From Peptostreptococcaceae bacterium pGA-8 (lineage in GTDB: Bacteria; Bacillota; Clostridia; Peptostreptococcales; Anaerovoracaceae), in contig FONK01000008.1 in the NCBI GenBank assembly GCA_900112915.1, positions 42,513 to 106,512 on the forward strand: DNA of 64,000 bases. The letters run 5' to 3'. The position numbers and the translations under genes were made by a program. The notes beneath the pieces are model-generated. The model saw only the letters and a list, made by a program, of their open reading frames with translations, was not told the origin of the DNA and did no database searches. Positions 28,747 to 37,894 of this stretch are shown here, one piece after another (position 1 is the first letter of the stretch; the number at the start of each line of letters is the position of its first letter).

Positions 28747-29753
28747 ATATTATAGCAGCTTGTATTGATTATAATAGTGCAAGACTTGAAGAAAGAGAAA
28801 TATTTTCATTTACAAAATCAGAGGTAGAGTCATTTTATAAGGTATTAGGAAATATTGATATTATTCAGGGCGCAGCCTTAATAAATACTTGTAACAGAAC
28901 AGAGCTATACTTATCACTAAAGGATGCCGTTACTGCGGACCCTTTTAAGCTTCTCTGTGATGCCAAGGGCGTCGGCTATGATGAGAATCAACACTTGAAT
29001 AAGTATTTTTCAGGTGATGGAGCAGTAAGGCATCTGTTTATGTTGGCAGCAGGCACTGAATCTCAAATTTGGGGAGATGCTCAAATCGTTTCTCAAATTA
29101 GGGAATCAATAGTGACTGCAAGGGAGAACAAGGCAGCCGATTCAGTTTTAAATGTGCTTTTCAGAAGTGCCGTAAGTGCAGGGAAAAAAGTAAAGACCCT
29201 CATAGATTTCAAGCTTAATGACAACTCAACCGCTCTCAGAGCCATCAATTTAATAAAGGAGAGATCCGATATTAAGGATGTGCTCATCATTGGAAATGGT
29301 ATGATTGGCAGACTTGTAGGAGAACTTCTGGTTAGAGAGGGGAAAAACACATGTATGACATTGAGACAGTACAAGACCGGTGCAATTTCAATACCAAGAG
29401 GTGTAGATACGGTGAATTATGCCAACAGGTATGAAAAAATGCAGGGCTGTCAGGCTGTAATCAGTGCCACTTTGAGCCCTCACTACACCTTGGAGAGGGA
29501 AAAGCTGAATGAATTTGACAGTCTTCCATGTCTTTTCATCGATTTGGCGGTGCCAAGGGATATAGACCCTGAAATAGAAGTTCTTGAGGAGGTTGAATAT
29601 TACAATATAGATGATATCAGCAAGGGTGCTCGTGATGAATCAAAGGAGGAGCAGCTAAAGGAAATACAAGAAATAGTATTTGAATTTGAAGAAGATTTCT
29701 ACAGGTGGTATGCCTTTAGAAAAAACATGATATTGGAAGGTAAATTACAATGA
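28743..29753 (+). CDS. hemA: Glutamyl-tRNA reductase, short form
   Basis: 336 residues from a TTG overlapping the cbiG stop (TTGA). It reduces glutamyl-tRNA to glutamate-1-semialdehyde with NADPH, the first committed step of the C5 tetrapyrrole route. The catalytic Cys sits in NTCNRTELY (about 49), the GTESQIWGDAQIVSQI motif is at about 98, and the NADPH domain has IGNGMIGRLV (about 182). Classical enzymes are about 400-450 residues. This one stops just after the helix leading to the dimerisation domain (EFEEDFYRWYAFRK), so that domain is mostly missing. Embedded among cbi genes, so likely dedicated to corrin supply. Confidence 0.92.
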   Translation: MNIIAACIDYNSARLEEREIFSFTKSEVESFYKVLGNIDIIQGAALINTCNRTELYLSLKDAVTADPFKLLCDAKGVGYDENQHLNKYFSGDGAVRHLFMLAAGTESQIWGDAQIVSQIRESIVTARENKAADSVLNVLFRSAVSAGKKVKTLIDFKLNDNSTALRAINLIKERSDIKDVLIIGNGMIGRLVGELLVREGKNTCMTLRQYKTGAISIPRGVDTVNYANRYEKMQGCQAVISATLSPHYTLEREKLNEFDSLPCLFIDLAVPRDIDPEIEVLEEVEYYNIDDISKGARDESKEEQLKEIQEIVFEFEEDFYRWYAFRKNMILEGKLQ

Positions 29754-30484
29754 AGAAGATATATGTAGTAGGCATAGGCCCGGGTGGTCAAGAATTTATG
29801 ACGCCTCAGGCCAAAAAAGCAATAGAAGAAAGTGACACTGTAGTCGGATATACGGTTTATGTCGATTTAGTAAAGGATTTAACCCCAGGAAAGGAAGTTT
29901 TATCAACTGCAATGAAGCAGGAGGTAGATAGATGCAAGCTTTGCCTTGAGGCAGCCTTAAGCGACAAAACAGTTGCCTTCGTATGCAGTGGAGATGCCGG
30001 AGTTTACGGTATGGCAGGCATTATGATGCAGGTGGCAGAGGAACATCCGGAAGTAGAAATTGAAATTGTGCCGGGGATTACGGCAGCATGTAGCGGAGCG
30101 GCTGTTCTTGGAGCACCGCTTATACATGACTTTGCAATCATCTCTTTGAGCGATTTGCTTACTCCTTGGGAGAAGATAGAAAAAAGGTTGGCTTTGGCAG
30201 CTGATGCGGATTTCTGTATAGTTTTATATAATCCGAAGAGTAAGAAGAGAAGAGAATATATAGACAAGGCCGTGGACATTATGTCTCGGTTTAAGTCCCT
30301 TGATACACCTTGCGGTTATGTGAAAAACATTGGAAGATATGGGGAAGAGGCTGTAATTTGTACTATGAAGGAGCTTAAAGAAAACGATAACATCGATATG
30401 TTTACCACTGTCTTCATTGGAAACAGCGGTACCGCTGTAATAAACGGGAAATTAGTTACGCCTAGAGGATATAGGAATGTCTAA
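29750..30484 (+). CDS. cbiH: Cobalt-precorrin-3 C17-methyltransferase CbiH
   Basis: 244 residues. Tetrapyrrole methylase with VGIGPGGQEFMTPQA at the N-terminus, VVGYTVYVDLV (about 31), VCSGDAGVYGMAGIM (about 79) and VPGITAACSGAAVLG (about 105). The YNPKSKKRREYI block is characteristic of CobJ/CbiH. It methylates C17 with ring contraction. Overlaps hemA by four bases (ATGA). Confidence 0.95.
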   Translation: MKKIYVVGIGPGGQEFMTPQAKKAIEESDTVVGYTVYVDLVKDLTPGKEVLSTAMKQEVDRCKLCLEAALSDKTVAFVCSGDAGVYGMAGIMMQVAEEHPEVEIEIVPGITAACSGAAVLGAPLIHDFAIISLSDLLTPWEKIEKRLALAADADFCIVLYNPKSKKRREYIDKAVDIMSRFKSLDTPCGYVKNIGRYGEEAVICTMKELKENDNIDMFTTVFIGNSGTAVINGKLVTPRGYRNV

Positions 30485-31253
30485 AAAAAGGACCTTGGTC
30501 TTCGCAGGTACCATTGAAGGACACCAACTTGCTGAAGCATTATCAGACCTTGGAATAGGCAGCTATTTTGATTTTTCAGTAGCTACAGACTATGGAAAGG
30601 ATATCTTGGAAGACATTGAAGGAATAAATGTCATCCATGGTCGAATGCTTCCTGAAAGGATGAAGGAGCTTTTTTCTTCAGGTGAATATGCAATGGTGGT
30701 GGATTCAACACACCCATATGCGAAGGTAGTTACAGATAACATAAAGGAAGCTGTGACCGGAACGGATTGCCGATATATAAGGCTTTTTAGAGACAGCACC
30801 ATAACGGACCATCCTAATTTAGTCTGTGCAGGTACAATTGAGAAGGCTGTGGAAATATTAAACTCAAAAGGCTATGAGGGCAATGTTTTACTTACAACGG
30901 GTGCCAAAGAATTGGCTAAATACAAAGGTATCAGGGATTTTGACAAAAGAGTTTTCGCCCGAGTGCTTCCGAGCATTGAATCCATTGAGATTTGTCAGAG
31001 TGTAGGGCTTCCAAGAAAAAATATTATCGGTATGCAGGGACCGTTTCATTTAGATATGAATATTGCAACCATGAAGCAATATGATTGCCAAAGCTTAGTA
31101 ACAAAAAATACAGGGACGCCGGGTGGATTTGAAGAAAAAGTTTCCCTAGGAGATGAGGGATATAAAATAATAGTAATCGAGAGACCAACTGTGGAAACCG
31201 GATTATCTGCAGATGAAGTTCTGGAAAGGTTGAAAGTGTATTATGGGAAATAA
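30477..31253 (+). CDS. cbiJ: Cobalt-precorrin-6A reductase CbiJ
   Basis: 258 residues. Reduces the macrocycle of cobalt-precorrin-6A using NAD(P)H. Landmarks are the N-terminal LVFAGTIEGHQLAEAL, VVDSTHPYAKVVTDNI (about 79), YIRLFRDS and LLTTGAKELAKY (about 138), with NTGTPGGFEEKV near the end. Overlaps cbiH by eight bases and the next gene by eleven. Confidence 0.93.
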   Translation: MSKKRTLVFAGTIEGHQLAEALSDLGIGSYFDFSVATDYGKDILEDIEGINVIHGRMLPERMKELFSSGEYAMVVDSTHPYAKVVTDNIKEAVTGTDCRYIRLFRDSTITDHPNLVCAGTIEKAVEILNSKGYEGNVLLTTGAKELAKYKGIRDFDKRVFARVLPSIESIEICQSVGLPRKNIIGMQGPFHLDMNIATMKQYDCQSLVTKNTGTPGGFEEKVSLGDEGYKIIVIERPTVETGLSADEVLERLKVYYGK

Positions 31254-31701
31254 GGCATTTCCAATGTATGTAGGCTCAAAAGGGAAAAAAGTTTTAGTTA
31301 TAGGAGCAGGCAGCATAGGCTCCAGACGGCTGGCTACCATTGTGAAGTTTGATTTTGATATTTGTGTAATATCAAAAACTGCTTCAGAAACTGTAGAAAA
31401 TTTATTAGCCGCCGGAAGAATTGAATATTTACAGCGAGAATTTGTAGATTCAGATATTACCGATGATATATTTATGGTTTTAGCTTGCACTGATAACAGG
31501 GAGATAAATAAAAAAATAGGTCAATTGGCGAAGGCTTATAATATTTATGTAAGTGTGGCGGATTCCCAGGATGAGGGCAACTTCTTTTATCCGGGTATTT
31601 CTGCTTTCGAGAATATGGTTATCGGTGTCTGTGGCGATGGGACGGACCATGTAAAAACCAAGAATATTTTACACAAGATTAAGGAGCTTTTTGAAAAATA
31701 A
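31243..31701 (+). CDS. Precorrin-2 dehydrogenase / siroheme synthase N-terminal-type protein
   Basis: 152 residues. An NAD-binding fold of the Met8/CysG-N family (VLVIGAGSIGSRRLATIV at about 17) that oxidises precorrin-2 to sirohydrochlorin. It is shorter than the usual 200-220 and lacks the C-terminal helical domain, so chelatase activity is unlikely. In this cluster it would provide sirohydrochlorin for the CbiX cobalt chelatase. Followed directly by hemC. Confidence 0.88.
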   Translation: MGNKAFPMYVGSKGKKVLVIGAGSIGSRRLATIVKFDFDICVISKTASETVENLLAAGRIEYLQREFVDSDITDDIFMVLACTDNREINKKIGQLAKAYNIYVSVADSQDEGNFFYPGISAFENMVIGVCGDGTDHVKTKNILHKIKELFEK

Positions 31702-32568
31702 ATGGATATCAGAGTAGGTAGTAGAGAAAGTAAATTAGCCGTTGTTCAATCTGAAATGGTCATAGATGCCATTAAAAGCTATGATGAAAATATTAATGTA
31801 GATCTTATAACCATGAAGACCACAGGGGATATTATCTTGGATAAAACCTTGGACAAAATTGGCGGAAAGGGTTTATTTGTAAAGGAGCTTGATAAGGCCT
31901 TAGCTTCAGGTCAGGTGGATATTACTGTGCACAGTCTTAAGGATATGCCGGCTGAAGTACCTGAAGAGCTTCCAATACTTGCATATTCAAAGCGGGAAGA
32001 CCCGAGAGATGTTATGATTTTACCTGAGGGTGTCAAAGAAATTGACTACTCAAAGCCTATAGGCTGTGCCAGCTTAAGAAGAAAGCTGTATTTGGAGAAG
32101 ATTTTTCCGGAGGCTACCTTTGCTCCCATAAGAGGAAATGTGCAGACTCGTCTTAAAAAGCTGGACGAGGGTCAATATAGTGCAATTATTCTTGCCTATG
32201 CGGGCATAAAGAGACTGGGTCTCGAGGCGAGAGTCAGTAGAGTGTTCTCCGTAGAAGAGGTGCTGCCTGCAGCTTGTCAGGGCATCTTAGCTGTTCAAGG
32301 GCGTGCAGGAGATAAGGCAGAGTACCTATCAGCTTTTGCATCGGAAGAGGGAAGAATTGTTGCGGAGACTGAAAGAGCTTTTATTAAGGCTTTAGATGGC
32401 GGTTGCAGCGCACCTACAGCTGCATATTGCATAATTGATAATGATGAAGTTTCAATATCCGGCTTTTTTGTCAGAGATGACGGAACGGAAATCAGAGACA
32501 GTATTAGAGGACCTATAGCCGATCATGAAGAATTGGCGGTTAAATTGGCTCTTTCTATGAAAGGATAA
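31702..32568 (+). CDS. hemC: Hydroxymethylbilane synthase (porphobilinogen deaminase)
   Basis: 288 residues. Polymerises four porphobilinogen units. The N-terminal RVGSRESKLAVVQ is typical, GKGLFVKELDKAL and DITVHSLKDMPAE (active-site Asp) follow at about 54-87, and the dipyrromethane-cofactor Cys is in ALDGGCSAPTAA (about 234). Starts directly after the preceding stop with GGAGC upstream. Confidence 0.96.
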   Translation: MDIRVGSRESKLAVVQSEMVIDAIKSYDENINVDLITMKTTGDIILDKTLDKIGGKGLFVKELDKALASGQVDITVHSLKDMPAEVPEELPILAYSKREDPRDVMILPEGVKEIDYSKPIGCASLRRKLYLEKIFPEATFAPIRGNVQTRLKKLDEGQYSAIILAYAGIKRLGLEARVSRVFSVEEVLPAACQGILAVQGRAGDKAEYLSAFASEEGRIVAETERAFIKALDGGCSAPTAAYCIIDNDEVSISGFFVRDDGTEIRDSIRGPIADHEELAVKLALSMKG

Positions 32569-32574
32569 ATAACT

Positions 32575-34050
32575 ATGTGGAAAAAACCTTGTGTATATTT
32601 AGTAGGAGCAGGTCCCGGAGATGCAGGGCTTTTAACCTGTAAAGGTCTTGAACTTATTAAGAATTGTGATGTTGTGGTATATGACAGACTTGTGAGCAAA
32701 GAAATAATGGCTCTTATTCCTGAAGAAACTGAAAAAATCAATGTGGGGAAAAATGTCGGAGACCATCCTGTTCCCCAGTGGAGAATTAATGAGATTCTCC
32801 TGGAAGAGGCACAAAAGGGAAAAAGAGTCGTAAGGCTAAAAGGCGGGGACCCATTTGTGTTCGGCAGAGGTGGTGAAGAGCTTGAGCTTCTCGTTGAAAA
32901 TAATATTGAGTTTCAGGTGGTTCCGGGAATTACTTCATCTATTGCAGCACCCGGCTATGGCGGTATTCCGGTTACTCATAGAGACTATTGCTCGTCTCTG
33001 CATATTATTACAGGACATGGCAAAAACGACAGCGAGGCTGAGATAAACTATGATGCCCTTGTAGGCCTTAATGGAACTTTAGTGTTTATGATGTCTGTAT
33101 CAACATCGGCTACAATTGCGGAGAATTTAATAAGAGCCGGTATGGATAAAAATATGCCGGCAGCCCTTGTGGAAAATGGAACTTACGGGAAGCAGAGGAA
33201 GCTTATCACCACTCTTGAAAAATTAGGTGAAACAGTGATAAGGGAAAATGTTAAGTCTCCGGCAGTAATTTTAGTAGGAAAGGTATGCAGCCTCGGTGAT
33301 AAGTTTGACTGGTTCGATAAGCTACCGCTTAAGGGAAGAAAAATCCTTGTGACACAACCGAAATCCAAGGCATCGAAATTAGCTGAAAAAATTAAGAGCC
33401 TAGGCGGAGAGGCTGTTTTGTATCCAACCATAAGAACCAAATGGATAAGACCTATAAGCCCTGATGTCAGAAATTTTGATATTGTAGGCTTTACAAGTGA
33501 AGCGGGAGTCCGTTCATTTATGGAATATCTAAGGGAAGAGGGACTTGACAGCAGGGAGCTTCATGGCTTGGATATTGCCGTTGTCGGACCGGCTACAGCG
33601 AGGGCTTTGGAGGAATACGGAATAAAGGCGGATTTTATTCCTGAAAAGGTTTTTGACGGCAAAACCATGGGACTGGAAATGGTTAAGGAAGGCTTTGCCC
33701 TCAAGCATCAGAGGGTAATTCTTCTTAGAGCAAAAGAGGCAAGCCGAGATATTGTTACGGTTCTTAGGGATGCAGCCATTGAGGTTGAAGATTATCCGGT
33801 ATATGAAACTGAATACATAATGGATAATGATGTAGGGGAGCCGGAGGATTTTGATATTATAACATTTACAAGTAAAAGCTGTGTTGACGGATTCGTAAAA
33901 ACTAGGGGAAAGACTGATTTTACAGGAGTGAAGGCGCTTTGTATAGGTAAGCAAACTGCAGCGGCAGCTGAGGAATATAATTTTGATATTATAGTTTCTG
34001 AAATGGCTACCATTGATTCTATGGTTGAAAAATTGGAGGAAATATTATGA
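32575..34050 (+). CDS. cobA-hemD: Fused uroporphyrinogen-III C-methyltransferase / uroporphyrinogen-III synthase
   Basis: 491 residues. Residues about 1-245 are CobA/SUMT: LVGAGPGDAGLLTCKG, VVYDRLVS, RLKGGDPFVFGRGGEE, VPGITSSIAAPGYGGIPVTHR. Residues about 252-491 are HemD: KILVTQPKSKASKLAEKI, VGFTSEAGVRSFME, VVGPATARALEEYG. HemD closes hydroxymethylbilane to uroporphyrinogen III, and CobA methylates it twice to precorrin-2. This fusion is common in Clostridia and joins consecutive steps. The hemB ATG overlaps its stop. Confidence 0.96.
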   Translation: MWKKPCVYLVGAGPGDAGLLTCKGLELIKNCDVVVYDRLVSKEIMALIPEETEKINVGKNVGDHPVPQWRINEILLEEAQKGKRVVRLKGGDPFVFGRGGEELELLVENNIEFQVVPGITSSIAAPGYGGIPVTHRDYCSSLHIITGHGKNDSEAEINYDALVGLNGTLVFMMSVSTSATIAENLIRAGMDKNMPAALVENGTYGKQRKLITTLEKLGETVIRENVKSPAVILVGKVCSLGDKFDWFDKLPLKGRKILVTQPKSKASKLAEKIKSLGGEAVLYPTIRTKWIRPISPDVRNFDIVGFTSEAGVRSFMEYLREEGLDSRELHGLDIAVVGPATARALEEYGIKADFIPEKVFDGKTMGLEMVKEGFALKHQRVILLRAKEASRDIVTVLRDAAIEVEDYPVYETEYIMDNDVGEPEDFDIITFTSKSCVDGFVKTRGKTDFTGVKALCIGKQTAAAAEEYNFDIIVSEMATIDSMVEKLEEIL

Positions 34051-35024
34051 ATCGAGGAAGAATTTTAAGGAAAAATCCGTTGGTTCGTTCTCTGGTAAGA
34101 GAAACGAGGATTTCCGGGGACAGTTTGATTTATCCTATTTTCTTTGAAGAAGGAAGAGATATTAAGTCTGAAATAGGGTCTCTTGAAGGGCAGTTCAGGT
34201 ATAGTCCCGATAGGGCCAAGGAGGTCATTGACGAATGTCTTGACCATGGAGTTAATAAGGTACTGCTCTTTGGAATTCCTAAAGAAAAGGATACTGTAGG
34301 CACTCAGGCATATGCTGAAGAAGGTGTAGTTCAGCAGGCAGTTGCTGAAATAAAAAAAGAGTATGGCAATGAAATCTATGTAGTAACAGATGTATGTATG
34401 TGCGAATATACATCCCATGGTCATTGTGGTATTTTAAATGGTCATGATGTGGACAATGATTCCACCTTACCATATTTGGAAAGAATTGCCGTATCTCATG
34501 CAGCAGCAGGAGCTGATATGGTGGCGCCTTCAGATATGATGGATGGCCGTGTAGCGGCGATTAAAGCAGCTTTAAGCGCAAATGGCTACAAGGACACAGC
34601 CCTTATGTCTTATGCAATTAAATATGCGTCAAGCTTTTACGGACCTTTCAGAGATGCAGCAGGCTCCGCACCGTCCTTTGGAGATAGAAGGTCATATCAA
34701 ATGGACTTCCATAACAGTCGTGAAGCCATGAAAGAAGCCGGATATGATGAAGCGGAGGGTGCGGATATTCTGATGGTGAAGCCGGCATTATCATATCTTG
34801 ATGTTATTAAAGAGCTTTCACAAAACACTGATCTGCCGATTGCTACATACAGTGTAAGTGGCGAGTATGCTATGATTAAAAATGCAGGTAAGGCCGGTCT
34901 CATTGATGAGTATGGAGTAATGTGCGAAACTACAGTTTCTATGTACAGAGCAGGAAGTGATATTTTAATTACATATTTTGCAAAAGAGATTGCAGATGCC
35001 ATTAGGAAGGGGGATATAGGATGA
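34047..35024 (+). CDS. hemB: Porphobilinogen synthase (delta-aminolevulinic acid dehydratase)
   Basis: 325 residues. Condenses two 5-aminolevulinate molecules. The zinc-type metal site is visible as VCMCEYTSHGHCG (about 116-128). The first Schiff-base Lys is in MSYAIKYAS (about 196) and the second in ILMVKPALSYLDV (about 248). SD GGAGGA precedes the ATG. Overlaps both neighbours by four bases. Confidence 0.96.
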   Translation: MNRGRILRKNPLVRSLVRETRISGDSLIYPIFFEEGRDIKSEIGSLEGQFRYSPDRAKEVIDECLDHGVNKVLLFGIPKEKDTVGTQAYAEEGVVQQAVAEIKKEYGNEIYVVTDVCMCEYTSHGHCGILNGHDVDNDSTLPYLERIAVSHAAAGADMVAPSDMMDGRVAAIKAALSANGYKDTALMSYAIKYASSFYGPFRDAAGSAPSFGDRRSYQMDFHNSREAMKEAGYDEAEGADILMVKPALSYLDVIKELSQNTDLPIATYSVSGEYAMIKNAGKAGLIDEYGVMCETTVSMYRAGSDILITYFAKEIADAIRKGDIG

Positions 35025-36280
35025 TAGAGAGATCCAAGGAATTATTTGAACGGGGGAAAAAGGTAATGCCGGGTGGTGTAAATAGCCCCGTTAGAGCTTT
35101 CGGTTCCGTTGATGCTCCACCTAGATTTATAGAAAGGGCTGTCGGCAACAAAATATATGACGTTGACGGCAATGAATATCTGGATTACATAGGTTCATGG
35201 GGACCGATGATATTAGGTCACAATGACCCTATTGTACTGGCGGAGGTTACAAAGGCCTGCACAAAAGGTTTAAGCTTCGGGGCATGCACAGAGCCTGAGG
35301 TTAAGCTGGCTGAGCTTATTTGCGAAAACATACCTCATGTTGAAATGATAAGAATGGTTAATAGCGGAACTGAGGCCGTGATGAGTGCAATTAGAGCAGC
35401 CAGAGGCTTTACCGGAAGAAGCAAGATCATTAAGTTTGTTGGGTGCTACCACGGACACAGTGACAGCTTGCTCGTAAAGGCAGGCTCCGGCGCTATGACC
35501 TTTGGAGACCCGGATAGTGCAGGGGTAACAAAGGGTGCGGCAGAGGACACTCTTTTAGCTTCATATAATAATTTAGACAGTGTTGAAAATTTGTTTAAGG
35601 AGCATAAGAACAAGGTTGCCTGCTTAATTGTTGAGCCGGTAGCTGCAAATATGGGTGTTGTTCCTCCGGCAGAAGGCTTTTTAGAAGGATTAAGACAGCT
35701 TTGTGATGAAAATGGAGCCCTTCTTATCTTCGATGAGGTAATAACCGGCTTTAGACTTGCTTTTGGCGGTGCTGCCGAATTCTTTGGCGTTAGACCTGAT
35801 CTGGTTACATATGGGAAAATCATAGGAGCCGGAATGCCTGTAGGCGCATATGGCGGCAGACGTGACATAATGGAATGTGTTTCGCCTTTAGGTAAAGTAT
35901 ATCAGGCAGGAACTCTTTCCGGTAATCCGATTGCCATGACCGCCGGAATTGCTATGATTACACAGCTTCTTAATGATAAGTCAGTATATGAGAAGATTAA
36001 CAGCTTGGGACTGCATTTAGCAGAGGGTCTTAAAGAAACAGGATATACAGTAAATAATGTGGGTTCCTTGACTTCAATCTTCTATACTGAAGAAAAAGTC
36101 GAATCCTATGATGATGCAATAAAGGCAGATACAAGGCTGTTTAGTAAAGTGTTTGCAGGTCTTTTGGAGGCCGGAATTTATGTCGCGCCGTCTCAATTTG
36201 AATCTCTTTTCGTCAACACCTGCTTTACCGTTGATGAAATTGATTATACAATAAATACATATAAGAAATTGTTAAAGTAA
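35021..36280 (+). CDS. hemL: Glutamate-1-semialdehyde 2,1-aminomutase
   Basis: 419 residues, class III aminotransferase fold with PLP. Makes 5-aminolevulinate from the HemA product. Motifs: PGGVNSPVRAF at the N-terminus, MVNSGTEAVMSAIRAAR (about 111), FDEVITGFR (about 238) and the PLP Lys in YGKIIGAGMPVGAYGG (about 266). AGGGGGATAT upstream of the ATG. With hemA, hemB, hemC and hemD the path to uroporphyrinogen III is complete in this cluster. Confidence 0.96.
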   Translation: MIERSKELFERGKKVMPGGVNSPVRAFGSVDAPPRFIERAVGNKIYDVDGNEYLDYIGSWGPMILGHNDPIVLAEVTKACTKGLSFGACTEPEVKLAELICENIPHVEMIRMVNSGTEAVMSAIRAARGFTGRSKIIKFVGCYHGHSDSLLVKAGSGAMTFGDPDSAGVTKGAAEDTLLASYNNLDSVENLFKEHKNKVACLIVEPVAANMGVVPPAEGFLEGLRQLCDENGALLIFDEVITGFRLAFGGAAEFFGVRPDLVTYGKIIGAGMPVGAYGGRRDIMECVSPLGKVYQAGTLSGNPIAMTAGIAMITQLLNDKSVYEKINSLGLHLAEGLKETGYTVNNVGSLTSIFYTEEKVESYDDAIKADTRLFSKVFAGLLEAGIYVAPSQFESLFVNTCFTVDEIDYTINTYKKLLK

Positions 36281-36297
36281 AAGGAGAATTAAAAACA

Positions 36298-36660
36298 ATG
36301 AAGGGAATTATGATTTTGGCTCATGGAAGCCGCGTAAAGACAACAAGAGATACTATTGAAACAGTTGTTTCAATGGTTAAAGACAAAATTAATTTGGAAG
36401 AAATGCCCTTGGAGATTGCATACATGGAGCTATGTCCCCCTAATATAGAGGCAGCTATTAGAGCCCTGGCAGCAAAAGGTGTTGATGAAATCAAAGTAGT
36501 TCCATACTTCCTGTTTGAAGGTATTCATATTAAGGAAGATATTCCTAATGAAATAAATGAAGCTCTAGTTGATTTCCCTAATATTAAGGTAACCATGGGT
36601 AAGACCTTAGGAGCTGACCCTAGACTTGCTGAAATTCTAGCAGATAGAATAGCAGAATAA
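36298..36660 (+). CDS. cbiX: Sirohydrochlorin cobaltochelatase, short CbiX type
   Basis: 120 residues, the small single-domain CbiX(S) form. It inserts Co2+ into sirohydrochlorin and is the entry enzyme of the anaerobic route. Metal-binding His residues are in LAHGSRVKTTRDT (about 8) and FEGIHIKEDIP (about 77). AAAGGAG precedes the ATG. The protein acts as a homodimer in known members. Confidence 0.9.
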   Translation: MKGIMILAHGSRVKTTRDTIETVVSMVKDKINLEEMPLEIAYMELCPPNIEAAIRALAAKGVDEIKVVPYFLFEGIHIKEDIPNEINEALVDFPNIKVTMGKTLGADPRLAEILADRIAE

Positions 36661-36682
36661 ATCGTTTTGGTTGGAGCGAAAA

Positions 36683-37894
36683 ATGAATTTAACAATAGTT
36701 GGTGTAGGTCCGGGCAGCGCCGGGCTCTGCACCCAATCTGCCATAGCTGCAATAAAATCAGCAGATTTAGTTCTTACATCTGTTAAAGTCAATGAGCATA
36801 TTCAAGGGATGACAAAGAAGCTGCAGCAAATGAAGGTAATGGAAATCGTAGATTTTATAAAAAATGAGGCTAATTCTGAAAAGAATATAGTTATTTTGGC
36901 ATCAGGAGATGTTGGATACTACAGTATTGCGACAACTATGAGAAATCACCTCGGACCTGACTTTGAGATGACACTCATTCCGGGTATCAGCAGCCTACAG
37001 CTTATGTGTGCAAAATGCCACCTGGGATATGAGGATTTGAGACTACTCAGCCTTCATGGAAGAGCAGGTTCAATTGTGCCCTTTGTTACGTACAACAGAA
37101 AGGTATTTACCTTAACCGGCGGAGAATTTGGCGTTAAAGAAATTCTTGAAGACTTAATCGACTCAGGGCTTGAAGATGTGACTGTATATGTTGGTGAGAA
37201 TTTAAGCCTTGAAAATGAGAGAGTTACAAAGGGAACGCCTAAGGAGCTTTTAAGGTTAACCTTTGAGAAGCTGGCTGTAATGATAGTGGTAAACAGCAAC
37301 TATACAAATTGCCATATACTGCCTAAGGATGATGACTATGCCAGAGGAAAAAGACCTATGACCAAGGAAGCTGTCCGCAATCTAAGTGTAGATATGCTGC
37401 AGATAGAGCCAAATCATTTGTGCTGGGATGTCGGGGCAGGAACCGGAGGTGTTACAGTCGCCATGGCAAGAAGGGCTTCTGAATCCTTTGTATATGCTGT
37501 AGAAGCCTTAGAAGAAGGCGTTGAATTAATTGAGGAAAATATCAGGAAGCTGGGTGCAAATAATATAAAGCCGGTCTTTGGTATGGCTCCGGAAGCCTTG
37601 GAGAGCTTACCCGTGCCGGATAAGGTTTTCATTGGCGGAAGCAAGGGTCAGATGTCGGAGGTTGTGAAGCTGGTACTTGATAAGAATCCAAAGGCTACAA
37701 TAGTTGTAAATGCCATCACCCTGGAAACCATAGGCGAGACTCTGGCAGTATTTAAAGAGATTAAGCTGGACACAGAAATTGTCAGTATAAGTGCCGCTAA
37801 GAGCAAAAAGCTTGGCAGATACAATATGATGATGGGTGAAAACCCGATTTATATTATAAAAGGAGAATTAATTGAAGAATCTGAAAATTCCTAG
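36683..37894 (+). CDS. cbiET: Fused cobalt-precorrin-7 C5-methyltransferase / C15-methyltransferase (CbiE-CbiT)
   Basis: 403 residues from the ATG preceded by GGAGCGA; an in-frame TTG four codons upstream is less likely. Residues about 1-195 are CbiE (IVGVGPGSAGLCTQSA, ASGDVGYYSIATTM, PGISSLQLMCAK). Residues about 205-403 are CbiT, a class I SAM methyltransferase with CWDVGAGTGGVTVAMA (about 247) and FIGGSKGQM. CbiT also decarboxylates the C12 acetate. Equivalent to CobL of the aerobic route. Overlaps the cbiA start by 23 bases. Confidence 0.94.
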   Translation: MNLTIVGVGPGSAGLCTQSAIAAIKSADLVLTSVKVNEHIQGMTKKLQQMKVMEIVDFIKNEANSEKNIVILASGDVGYYSIATTMRNHLGPDFEMTLIPGISSLQLMCAKCHLGYEDLRLLSLHGRAGSIVPFVTYNRKVFTLTGGEFGVKEILEDLIDSGLEDVTVYVGENLSLENERVTKGTPKELLRLTFEKLAVMIVVNSNYTNCHILPKDDDYARGKRPMTKEAVRNLSVDMLQIEPNHLCWDVGAGTGGVTVAMARRASESFVYAVEALEEGVELIEENIRKLGANNIKPVFGMAPEALESLPVPDKVFIGGSKGQMSEVVKLVLDKNPKATIVVNAITLETIGETLAVFKEIKLDTEIVSISAAKSKKLGRYNMMMGENPIYIIKGELIEESENS

